A stretch of 24,693 nucleotides of DNA, taken from the NCBI GenBank assembly GCA_023488565.1, contig JAMDDZ010000076.1:20305-44997 (forward strand), given 5' to 3'. How positions within the stretch are numbered: position 1 is the stretch's first letter; each line of letters opens with the position of its first letter. The notes under the pieces were generated by a model. It was not told the DNA's origin. It was given only the letters and a program-made list of their open reading frames with translations, and searched no databases. This DNA comes from Bacillota bacterium (GTDB taxonomy: Bacteria > Bacillota > Sulfobacillia > Sulfobacillales > Sulfobacillaceae). Position numbers and translations under genes: made by a program. Below are positions 16,149 to 23,572 of the stretch, in pieces.

Positions 16149-16735
16149 TAGTCGTGGTTAGGGAGACGGGTTGCCTCCTCAGCCACTCCTGCCACATGGT
16201 TGACGTAGCGGGCGGCAGCAAATAGGGCGTCGGACAGCCGATTGACAAATGTCAATACGGGCTTTGGCACCGGTTCGAGTTGATTTAGCCGCAGAATTTC
16301 GCGTTCCGCACGTCGGCAGACCGTGGTTGCCATGTAAAGAGCGGTGGCGGCTGGAGTCCCTTCGGGAAGTGTGAAAGGATGCCACGGAGGAGATGCGTCA
16401 CGCATGAGATCCACCAAATGTTCCAAGGTTTGGGTGTGCACTGGCATTGTCGACGGTTCTTTTCTCTTCTCCAGACTTTGCGACAGATCACTGCCTACGA
16501 GAAACAACCGCTGTTGCAACTCACGCAACGCCAGGTCGAGTTGAATCCATGGCTGGTCCGGAGTTGCCGGTGTTTCCGCTTGTAACAGCGAGCGGGCATG
16601 GCCGATGAAACTATTCAGTTCATAGAGAGAACCATAGGCCGCCACCCGATCACTGTGTTTAGCAATATGCTCGCCGGTTCTTAGACGGGTTTCGCCATCA
16701 TCGCCGCGGCGGGTATAAATTTTTCCGGACATCAT
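16145..16735 (-). CDS. PduO-type cob(I)alamin adenosyltransferase
   Basis: 196 residues from ATG 16735; ATG 16732 is equally possible, and a GTG at 16741 lies within the Shine-Dalgarno AAAGGTGA and is less likely. The family transfers adenosyl from ATP to cob(I)alamin to make coenzyme B12. Motifs: IYTRRGDDGET (ATP site), AYGSLYELNSFIG, the central PFTLPEGT, TTVCRRAEREI (ATP-binding arginines) and FVNRLSDALFAAARYVN. Two positions differ from the usual pattern: the Asp of (V/L)DELNS is Tyr38, and the usual LH after the central motif reads LY. Located downstream of the YIEGIA pair on the same strand but with its own promoter candidate. Family assignment is firm; activity is less so. Confidence 0.87.
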   Translation of the reverse strand: MMSGKIYTRRGDDGETRLRTGEHIAKHSDRVAAYGSLYELNSFIGHARSLLQAETPATPDQPWIQLDLALRELQQRLFLVGSDLSQSLEKRKEPSTMPVHTQTLEHLVDLMRDASPPWHPFTLPEGTPAATALYMATTVCRRAEREILRLNQLEPVPKPVLTFVNRLSDALFAAARYVNHVAGVAEEATRLPNHDY

Positions 16736-16764
16736 CGTCACCTTTTCGTTGGTATGTTTATGCT

Positions 16765-16773
16765 ATTATACCA
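16765..16773 (-). promoter_or_regulatory. extended -10 promoter for the adenosyltransferase gene
   Basis: Reading the minus strand, TGGTATAAT (16773-16765) gives a perfect TATAAT with a TGn extension. No good -35 is visible 17 bases upstream, as is common for extended -10 promoters. It lies about 30 bases before the start codon. Confidence 0.55.
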
Positions 16774-16815
16774 GGCCAGTGACTGCATCGGCGTGCCCGG
16801 GAGCACCGATCCTGA

Positions 16816-17025
16816 TTAGCTGCTGGACGCCTGATTGACGGTAAGCACTACGGTTCCGTTATGGAGATCGTGGGCTATGCAGTTGGTAATTCGGCAAAGC
16901 CACATTGCGATACGGTCCCGCTCAGGTTCGTCATTGGCCATAAACACAGGCGCCATGCCACCAATAACCGCTTGTTTGCTGGTGGTTACGATAGCGAACA
17001 TGACAGGGGTAGGGGCGTCAGCCAT
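16816..17025 (-). CDS. small partner protein of YIEGIA ('capping complex subunit' type)
   Basis: 69 residues from ATG 17025, directly after the YIEGIA stop (TAAATG) with AAAGGAGATGG as ribosome binding site, so the two are translationally coupled. The pattern of an IVTT strand, a GG-APVF(M/I)A strand, DEPERDRIA helix, then IAHDLHNGTVVL matches the small proteins that sit beside YIEGIA genes in spore-forming Firmicutes and that public annotation calls capping complex subunit for YIEGIA; that name is recalled, not searched. There is no signal peptide or membrane segment, so it is cytoplasmic and presumably binds the membrane partner. Molecular function is unknown. Confidence 0.75.
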   Translation of the reverse strand: MADAPTPVMFAIVTTSKQAVIGGMAPVFMANDEPERDRIAMWLCRITNCIAHDLHNGTVVLTVNQASSS

Positions 17026-17943
17026 TTATTCCATCTCCTTTCGATTTAACACCGGACTTGTCACTGCGGACCACTTTCCGGATTCTAGTACAGGGGTATT
17101 TTTGATAGCTTTAATCAGGGCTTCCATGTTGTGCTCCACCGGCAAAATCGAAAGCCCGGCTCGTCCCGAACCCTTGGGCATATCCATCCGGCAAAGTGGG
17201 GTTTGTTCGGGATAACCTACATCTTTTTGGGTCCCGACCGCGGCTGCGGCTTCATGGGATATGGCTTGGCGTTGGGCGACATTCCATAACACGGATTGCC
17301 CGCGCCGGCCCTTGGGTGTCAATAATACGCCCATACCTTCTTTTTGGTAACGTTCGCGGGAGTGGGGGAGCCCCACTTCCATCATCATCACATCGCCGAC
17401 ATAGAGCAGTGAACCTTTTTCAAAGTGGATCTTGGCCGGCTCAACTTCAATCATGTCACCAACTTTTGGACCCGACATATAAATTTCTCCGATGATAATG
17501 GCGATGATGCCAACCACACCCCCGATGACCACACCGATGTATTGGGTAACGATTGACGTCACCAATGCTACCATCATGGCTAAATAGTTGCGGGCCTCAT
17601 AGGTAATGGCGATGCCTTCAATATAGCCAGCCCCTCGTCCTACTAGAATGAGGTGTTCCTCTTGTTCCAAGGTTTTCCGTTCGGTTGAACGCACGTCACG
17701 GAACTGGGTTGCTGCTAGAGTGAGGAATGTGGCTGCGGTAAATTCTTTGCCCACCAAAGAGACAATGACGCTTGCCCCAATCATGGCGGCAATGATCGCC
17801 AGAGCCAACTGGGAAATGTACCCTGAAGGATATCCTGGGTAGTGAGTGCGTCCTGTGCGAATAGAAACGAGACGCGAGATAAAACCAGCGGCAAAGCCGA
17901 TCACCATCGGACTCCAGTCAATGGGAGCGCTGCTAGACGACAT
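17026..17943 (-). CDS. YIEGIA-family membrane protein
   Basis: 305 residues from ATG 17943, chosen because AAGGAGGAGG lies just upstream; an in-frame start at 17967 is upstream of that site. The eponymous YIEGIA motif is at residues 107-112 in GRGAGYIEGIA. There are about three to four membrane segments (roughly 11-28, 43-64, 122-150) and then a soluble C-terminal domain of about 150 residues, beginning MSGPKVGDMIEVEPAKI. The family (PF14045) is uncharacterised and confined, as far as I know, to endospore formers. A sigma-G-like promoter lies upstream at 18040-18011, and the small partner follows immediately. This context suggests a spore membrane role; the biochemical function is unknown. 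Confidence 0.82.
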   Translation of the reverse strand: MSSSSAPIDWSPMVIGFAAGFISRLVSIRTGRTHYPGYPSGYISQLALAIIAAMIGASVIVSLVGKEFTAATFLTLAATQFRDVRSTERKTLEQEEHLILVGRGAGYIEGIAITYEARNYLAMMVALVTSIVTQYIGVVIGGVVGIIAIIIGEIYMSGPKVGDMIEVEPAKIHFEKGSLLYVGDVMMMEVGLPHSRERYQKEGMGVLLTPKGRRGQSVLWNVAQRQAISHEAAAAVGTQKDVGYPEQTPLCRMDMPKGSGRAGLSILPVEHNMEALIKAIKNTPVLESGKWSAVTSPVLNRKEME

Positions 17944-18010
17944 GAAATGCCTCCTCCTTAAAAACAATTCCTAGCTGGTGTTGTTCTCCCCTGGTTGGGG
18001 TGTGTGAGAT

Positions 18011-18040
18011 TAGTGTGGCTTCAAAGTTTCTTTGGCATAC
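18011..18040 (-). promoter_or_regulatory. candidate sigma-G (forespore) promoter for the YIEGIA pair
   Basis: On the minus strand GTATG (18040-18036) matches the GHATR -35 exactly, and after 18 bases CACACTA (18017-18011) matches the CATnHTA -10 at six of seven positions. It is about 70 bases upstream of the ATG. The -10 heptamer is identical to the one before the SASP gene. Confidence 0.5.
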
Positions 18041-18153
18041 ATTGGTCTTAACGCGGGAAATATTCCAGGCAGAGAGCTATACATGGAACCAGGCGCGCTT
18101 GCGGTGTCGGTATCCAGCACAGACCCATAAAAATTTTTTCAAAGGAGCATGGG

Positions 18154-19101
18154 GTGCCACACTATCTGTATTTGACGGGACAAAAAACCACGGAGTTGTC
18201 GGACAGCAAACCTGAGCGGGCTCGAGAAGTGTGGGTTGACATTGGGCCTCATGAAAGTGATCAGATTGGTGACATTGTTCGTCAGTTTTATGCAGCGCAT
18301 CCAGCAACTGTTCAGCGGATATTAGACAGTGTCCATAGACAGCCGAGTCTCCTGGTGCAGGATGAAGCAGTGGTATTTGTCTTGTCGGATTACGTGGGCG
18401 ACTTGGACAAACTTTCGATGCGCCATTTGGGCGTCTTTTTAGGTAAAAATTTTTTGGTGACCGCACACATGGGCGGTTCCAGCAGTGTAGTTGAAGAAGC
18501 CTGGGACTTTATTTTGCATAACCATATGTTGGACGAAGGAGTTGATTTTGCACTCTACGAAATTTTATATCATCACGTGCGTCGTTTCGCCGCGCTTAAC
18601 ACCGAGGTCGTGGCAGGTTTTGAGGCCCTTCATGCCAGGCTGTTAGAGCACCCATATCGTGACCTGGCAGGAGACATTGTACATTTGCGGCAGTCCGCAA
18701 TGCAACTGCGCAAGATGATTCATCCAGAGCTGGAGATATTTGCCTTGTTAAAGAGCCCTGATGTGCCGTACATTGATAAAATGAACCGCCCCTATTTTGA
18801 TGATGTGGCGTCGCGCGCCAGAGAATTGTCGGACGATGTGGATGGGGTGCGCGACGGACTCTCAGGAATGGTGGAAGCTTATACCTCGATGCAATCCAAT
18901 GAAATTAATAAGGTGATGAAATTTTTAACCATTTTGTCGGTTCTGGCACTGCCTGCCACCACAATTGCTTCGATATACGGAATGAATTTTTATATCCCGG
19001 AAATTCACTGGCATTACGGATACTTCTATTCTTTGATAGTCATGTTCCTTATTACGATGTTACTTTTGCTGCATATGCGGCATCGCAACTGGTTTCGATA
19101 A
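18154..19101 (+). CDS. corA: CorA-family Mg2+/divalent cation channel
   Basis: 315 residues from GTG 18154, preceded by AAAGGAGC; a nearby ATG at 18149 is out of frame. A long cytoplasmic alpha/beta funnel (1-250) is followed by two C-terminal helices. The first ends in the signature YGMNF (275-279), which forms the selectivity filter, and the second ends in a basic MRHRNWFR tail. This is the standard CorA layout and mediates Mg2+ (or Co2+/Ni2+) uptake as a pentamer. The 210-base divergent gap to the YIEGIA gene shows no M-box magnesium riboswitch and no clear sigma-A promoter for this gene. The gene is followed by the diguanylate cyclase after 81 bases. Confidence 0.92.
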   Translation: MPHYLYLTGQKTTELSDSKPERAREVWVDIGPHESDQIGDIVRQFYAAHPATVQRILDSVHRQPSLLVQDEAVVFVLSDYVGDLDKLSMRHLGVFLGKNFLVTAHMGGSSSVVEEAWDFILHNHMLDEGVDFALYEILYHHVRRFAALNTEVVAGFEALHARLLEHPYRDLAGDIVHLRQSAMQLRKMIHPELEIFALLKSPDVPYIDKMNRPYFDDVASRARELSDDVDGVRDGLSGMVEAYTSMQSNEINKVMKFLTILSVLALPATTIASIYGMNFYIPEIHWHYGYFYSLIVMFLITMLLLLHMRHRNWFR

Positions 19102-19119
19102 ATCAACACGACTAAAATC

Positions 19120-19149
19120 TTGCTATTTGTCAGATTGTCAAACTACACT
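19120..19149 (+). promoter_or_regulatory. weak promoter candidate with a TTGTCA tandem repeat
   Basis: TTGCTA (19120-19125) and TACACT (19144-19149) are 18 bases apart, each matching the sigma-A consensus at four of six positions. The spacer contains TTGTCA twice (19127-19132 and 19135-19140), which could be an operator. It lies about 35 bases upstream of the GGDEF gene. Confidence 0.3.
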
Positions 19150-19182
19150 AAACAATATGAAATATGAGAAAGACTGAGGCGA

Positions 19183-21597
19183 GTGGTTACAAAGCATAGG
19201 CAATGGAGTCTGTTGGGCTGGGTGTGGATCGTCATGATTGCTGGGTGGGTAGTGGTAAGTGGCACGAACTACATGATATCCGTGCTGCACGAAGTCAGGT
19301 TGGCCCACCAAGTGGTTCAAGAACGGATCCAAGATCGGTTGCTGTTTATTACCGATAGACTGCATACCCCGTCAACAGTCGGGTCCCTAAAGGCATTGGC
19401 AAATCCATGGGAACATTTAGATTTGGCGGCCCTTGGTGGAACGGTAACGATACAGTATGCGGTGTTTTCTGGTGCTGCGGGCCATGCAAAACTGTCTGCG
19501 ACGGGAAAATTTCCGTGCGCTGCTTTGAATATCACCAACGCCCAAGCCCAAGGTTCCGTGGTGTTGACTCGTGGTATGAGTCAATGGTTGGTGGTATGGG
19601 AACCTATACCGAATCAACCACGGTTTGTTGCAGGCGCAGTGAATGAAACCCGAGTGTCGCAGCAGATTTGGGTGTCTTTGTTGCGACAAAGTGCTGCCGT
19701 GGAATTTGGCCTATTAATAATGGCGTTAATGGCGGCACTGGCGGTTGCATGGGCTACTCGGCGCGCGTTCCTTCCCTTAATGGCCATAGAAGGCGCCCGA
19801 GATGCCGCAACCGTGGCCGAACATTCCCCGATCAAAGAAATTCGTCAGTTGGCTCTTCAATGGGGACAAGTACTGGAGCAGCGGCGTGCAGAGCAGGAAC
19901 GCACTGCATGGCTGGCTGCACACGACCCGTTGACGGGAGTGTTGAATCGACGGGGACTTTTGGAGCATTTTCACCGTGTTGAGGCCACGGATACGGACCG
20001 ACGCTGGGTTGTGGTAGTGTCCGACATCGATCATTTCAAACAAATTAACGATACTTATGGGCACACAGTGGGCGATCAATTGCTAGATGCTATGAGCCAA
20101 CGGCTAACTGCGGCGAGTGCTCCGGGCACGGTAGTTGCGCGTCTCGGAGGAGACGAATTTGCCTTTTTGTACCCTGGGCCGGGGAACGATATTACCACAT
20201 ATTTGAGTCGACTGCTGCAACAGTTGACGGAGCCCGTTACTCTAAACCAATCGGTGATTCATCCCACATTGAGTGCGGGGGCGGCAGTGTGGCCTGACCA
20301 TGGGAACACGTTGCCAGAGGTGTTGTATAAGGCAGATTTAGCGCTCTATGCTTCTAAGGCCCATGGGCGCAATACCAGCACACTGTATACCCCCGATCTT
20401 TTTGAAGAGGCCCAACGCCGGGTTAATTTGCGTCATGGAATCTTGGAGGCCATGGAACGTCACTCTTTGGTGCTCTTTTATCAGCCAATCATGGATTTAA
20501 AATCCGGGGCAGTGATGGGCGCCGAGGCGCTCTTGCGGTGGCGGGAAGGGAACACCTGGATTTATCCGGGTCAATTCTTGCCATATTTGGACGACGAGTC
20601 ACTTTTGATACAACTGGGAGACTATGTTCTAAATAATGCAATATGGCAGGCTGGACAGTGGTGCAACCAAGGTTATCATCTCAGGGTAGGGATTAATATC
20701 ACCCCGGCACATTTTTTTCGTTCCGGGCTCATTGATCAGGTGCGGAGGTTAATCACACAATATCAGCTGCCACGCGGCAGTATCGAATTGGAAGTGACGG
20801 CCAGCCTCGGACTGGATGACATGGTCAAGGCTAACCAAATCATCCGGCAATTACAGAAGTTAGGGGTGATGGTGGCTATTGACGACTTTGGGACGGGTTA
20901 TGCTTCTCTAAATTACTTGATGCATTTGTCAGCCGACCATATTAAACTGGAGCGAAGTTTCGTCAAGGACCTGTCTCCCGGTAGCGAAGCATGGATCGTG
21001 GTTGGTGGCGTCGTGGCTCTCTGCCGAGCATTATCCCAAAATGTCGTGGTACAAGGAATTGAAACCCCCTTGACACAACGGATACTTCATAACATGGGGG
21101 TCCAGGAGGGACAAGGGGATTGGTTTTCTCCAGCTATTGCTGCCGAAGACTTTACTCGGTGGCTTGCCATCCAATATCACTCCCAAGTCAACTCGCTGAT
21201 CGGTGGCGTACCTGCGCGAAACCTCTTGGTTGTCTTGCAGTTCCATGTAATGCAATGGGCCGAACAGGTTCTTTTGTTTGCAAAATCGCCCGGATCGCGC
21301 GACCAACAAAAGCGGTTGCTGAACTACTGCCATTGCCCATGCGGGCAGTGGGTGCAGCAATTAGAGAGCATTCAATTGCAAGATGCACTTAGTTGGGCCG
21401 CGTTTCGTAGGGTCCATACCCGTATGCATCACCACGCTGTCTTATTGCTGGAGGCGAGGCATCCTACGGCCGCCCAGTACCATGCCTTTGAGCGCAGTGT
21501 CGATACCTTTTTAGTGCAAGTTCAAGACTTATCACGAGAAGTTCTGCAAACTCGCCCCACGGAGTTGAATAGCCAGACGACCATACCAAACCCCTAA
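19183..21597 (+). CDS. membrane GGDEF-EAL signalling protein with C-terminal CZB zinc domain
   Basis: 804 residues from GTG 19183; the ribosome binding site is weak (GAGG, short spacing). Layout: transmembrane helix about 10-32, extracellular region about 33-165, second helix about 172-192, linker, GGDEF domain about 240-405, EAL domain about 420-665, CZB-like domain about 680-785. The cyclase motif GGDEF (322-326) and its metal aspartate in DIDHFKQIND are intact, so c-di-GMP synthesis is expected; no RxxD inhibitory site is seen. In the EAL domain Glu448 and Asp567-Asp568 are kept, but the TES glutamate is Ala540 and the EGVE glutamate is Gln624, so hydrolysis is doubtful. The C-terminus has H688xxxW, C718xxGxW and H745xxxH749, the zinc ligand pattern of chemoreceptor zinc-binding domains. 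Confidence 0.88.
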   Translation: MVTKHRQWSLLGWVWIVMIAGWVVVSGTNYMISVLHEVRLAHQVVQERIQDRLLFITDRLHTPSTVGSLKALANPWEHLDLAALGGTVTIQYAVFSGAAGHAKLSATGKFPCAALNITNAQAQGSVVLTRGMSQWLVVWEPIPNQPRFVAGAVNETRVSQQIWVSLLRQSAAVEFGLLIMALMAALAVAWATRRAFLPLMAIEGARDAATVAEHSPIKEIRQLALQWGQVLEQRRAEQERTAWLAAHDPLTGVLNRRGLLEHFHRVEATDTDRRWVVVVSDIDHFKQINDTYGHTVGDQLLDAMSQRLTAASAPGTVVARLGGDEFAFLYPGPGNDITTYLSRLLQQLTEPVTLNQSVIHPTLSAGAAVWPDHGNTLPEVLYKADLALYASKAHGRNTSTLYTPDLFEEAQRRVNLRHGILEAMERHSLVLFYQPIMDLKSGAVMGAEALLRWREGNTWIYPGQFLPYLDDESLLIQLGDYVLNNAIWQAGQWCNQGYHLRVGINITPAHFFRSGLIDQVRRLITQYQLPRGSIELEVTASLGLDDMVKANQIIRQLQKLGVMVAIDDFGTGYASLNYLMHLSADHIKLERSFVKDLSPGSEAWIVVGGVVALCRALSQNVVVQGIETPLTQRILHNMGVQEGQGDWFSPAIAAEDFTRWLAIQYHSQVNSLIGGVPARNLLVVLQFHVMQWAEQVLLFAKSPGSRDQQKRLLNYCHCPCGQWVQQLESIQLQDALSWAAFRRVHTRMHHHAVLLLEARHPTAAQYHAFERSVDTFLVQVQDLSREVLQTRPTELNSQTTIPNP

Positions 21598-21624
21598 CTG
21601 CTCGTTTCGCTTTTTCGGGGTTTG
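21587..21624 (+). repeat. 8-bp perfect inverted repeat at the end of the GGDEF gene
   Basis: CAAACCCC (21587-21594, overlapping the last codons) and GGGGTTTG (21617-21624) are exact complements around a 22-base loop. A T-rich stretch lies inside the loop and not after the stem, so this is at best a weak terminator. Confidence 0.35.
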
Positions 21625-21661
21625 TTCATGTGTTATGGGCCATGTAGTTCGCATTAATTTG

Positions 21662-21671
21662 CCAAATTTGG
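21662..21671. promoter_or_regulatory. 10-bp palindrome upstream of prkA
   Basis: CCAAATTTGG is a perfect palindrome 35 bases before the prkA start. The 109-base gap shows no clear sigma-A promoter; ATAC-containing sequence at 21673-21680 with GCATTAA at 21651 only loosely recalls a sigma-E promoter. It may be an operator site. Confidence 0.25.
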
Positions 21672-21706
21672 AAATACTAAGGGCAAACCACAAGGAGGAC
21701 AGTGCC

Positions 21707-23572
21707 ATGTCATTAATTGAGAACCAGTGGGTGCCCGAAATCTCAGGCTCGCTTTTTCTTCCGCAATATCTGGATAAAGTAAAAGAGCAGCCGAGGTTAG
21801 CGGACAATGCCCATCAAAGAATTTGCCGAGTGATTTTGCAAGAAGGCGCGTTGGGAGAACGTAACAACCCGTATCCTTTTTTTAGCGATCACATTTATGG
21901 CATTGATCGGCACATTGCCCGTTTGGTAGAAGATTATTTTATTCCCGCTGCTCACGGTTTCGAGGTCAAAAAACGTATTCTGCTGCTAGTCGGACCGGTG
22001 AGCGGTGGCAAGTCGAGCTTAGTGACATTACTCAAAAGAGGTTTGGAACGATATTCCCGGTCGGAAGTGGGAGCCTTGTGGGCAATTGCAGACTGTCCGA
22101 TGCATGAAGATCCATTAAACCTTGTTCCCTATGAAATGCGCGCCCAAGTTCAAGAACGGCTGGGGGTGGTTATCTCTGGAGACCTATGTCCTTGGTGCCA
22201 ATGGCAGTTGGAACACCTCTATCAACGCAATGTTAATCAAGTACCGCTGACCCGGGTAGTTCTTTCCGAAAGCCATCGGCTGGGAATCGGCACCTATGCT
22301 CCATCGGACCCCAAATCACAAGATATTGCGGATTTGACGGGTGCTGCGGATTTTCAAGGATTAGGCCAATATGGTAGTGAATCCGATCCTCGCGCGTTTC
22401 GATTTGACGGAGAACTTAATATCGCCAATCGTGGTCTGGTGGAGTTTCAAGAGATGCTAAAATTGGATGAGAAATTTCTTTATCAGTTGCTCTCCTTAAC
22501 ACAGGAAGGAAATTTTAAGACCAGCCGATATCAGTTAATTTCGGCGGATGAAGTGATCATCGGCCATTCCAACGAACATGAATTTCGTGCTTTTCAACAA
22601 AACCCCCGCAACCAAGCCTTGCTTTCGCGGATGTTTATTCAACCGATTCCTTATAACATGCGGGTTAAAGACGAGGTACAGATATACTCCAAGCTCCTTG
22701 TTCCGCACGTGCCGGAATCTGTTCATGTTCCCGATCGTGCATTAGAAATGGCGGCCACAGTAGCTATTTTGTCTCGCATACACGATGAGCCCAAACCGGG
22801 AAGCGACCGACTAACCAAATTTTCTCTATATCAAGATGATGAACGTCTGGCAGAAGCCGAACCGATGCTGGTCGAGGCGTTATCCTTAGGCGAAGGCTTG
22901 TCCGGGTTGGACCCGCGGTTTGTCATTAACCGGATGGCCGCATTGCTGGCCAAACCGCATACGGAATGTTTGGACCCGGTGGGGGTGTTGGTGGCATTAC
23001 GGGATGGTATAACCCAAAACCCTTTTACGGATCGGGCATTAAAAACCGATGTCGCCCAATGGGTACAAACGGCCAAGACACTTTATGATCAAAAGATTGA
23101 ACGAGAGGTATTAGCGGCGTTTGCCGATGACGTCGCAGACGCCTTGGAGCGGCTCTATCAAAACTATGTGGATAACGTGGTGCGCCAAATGGAGGGTGTG
23201 GATGACAAACCAGGGTTTGGCGGATCCGGCTCCGATGAACGGCTGCTGCGCTCAGTCGAAGAACGCATGGGAATCTCTGAACTGCAAGCACCGGCGTTTC
23301 GCGAAGAAATTTATACCCGATTGTGTTTAGCACGAGAGCGGGGACAGATTCTCAATTATTTGGAACACCCCGGATTGCGGCAGGCATTGCTGGAGAAGCT
23401 CTTCGACGATATGAAGGATGAAGTCAAAATTACCACGAAATCTCCTGTTCCCGACCGGACCACGTTAGCGCGCATCGAACAAGCCGCTACCCGATTGGTG
23501 CAAACCGGAAAGTACTGCCCTAAGTGTGCGGCGCAAGCTATTTATCATGTAGGAGGGCTTCTCAACCGATGA
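21707..23572 (+). CDS. prkA: PrkA-type AAA+ serine protein kinase/protease-like sporulation protein
   Basis: 621 residues from ATG 21707, with a strong AAGGAGGAC upstream; longer in-frame starts have no such site. The length fits B. subtilis PrkA (about 630). The AAA+ domain starts near residue 20 with PRLADNAHQRICRVI and has Walker A GPVSGGKSS (96-104). Family-specific segments MHEDPLNLVP and a CPWC pair follow, then RGLVEFQEMLKLDEKFLYQLLSLTQEG. The C-terminal part is the PrkA kinase-like domain ending KYCPKCAAQAIYHVGGLLNR. In Bacillus PrkA is mother-cell expressed and promotes sporulation, with reported kinase and Lon-like protease activity. yhbH overlaps by four bases (ATGA), the standard prkA-yhbH arrangement. 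Confidence 0.94.
   Translation: MSLIENQWVPEISGSLFLPQYLDKVKEQPRLADNAHQRICRVILQEGALGERNNPYPFFSDHIYGIDRHIARLVEDYFIPAAHGFEVKKRILLLVGPVSGGKSSLVTLLKRGLERYSRSEVGALWAIADCPMHEDPLNLVPYEMRAQVQERLGVVISGDLCPWCQWQLEHLYQRNVNQVPLTRVVLSESHRLGIGTYAPSDPKSQDIADLTGAADFQGLGQYGSESDPRAFRFDGELNIANRGLVEFQEMLKLDEKFLYQLLSLTQEGNFKTSRYQLISADEVIIGHSNEHEFRAFQQNPRNQALLSRMFIQPIPYNMRVKDEVQIYSKLLVPHVPESVHVPDRALEMAATVAILSRIHDEPKPGSDRLTKFSLYQDDERLAEAEPMLVEALSLGEGLSGLDPRFVINRMAALLAKPHTECLDPVGVLVALRDGITQNPFTDRALKTDVAQWVQTAKTLYDQKIEREVLAAFADDVADALERLYQNYVDNVVRQMEGVDDKPGFGGSGSDERLLRSVEERMGISELQAPAFREEIYTRLCLARERGQILNYLEHPGLRQALLEKLFDDMKDEVKITTKSPVPDRTTLARIEQAATRLVQTGKYCPKCAAQAIYHVGGLLNR

Noticed and set aside
17944..18153. Magnesium M-box riboswitch upstream of corA
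   Set aside because: The conserved M-box blocks are absent; only short local hairpins such as CCCC-loop-GGGG near 17988-18000 are seen.
21635..21706. PrkA start upstream at 21635
   Set aside because: No ribosome binding site there; the strong AAGGAGGAC is placed for ATG 21707.
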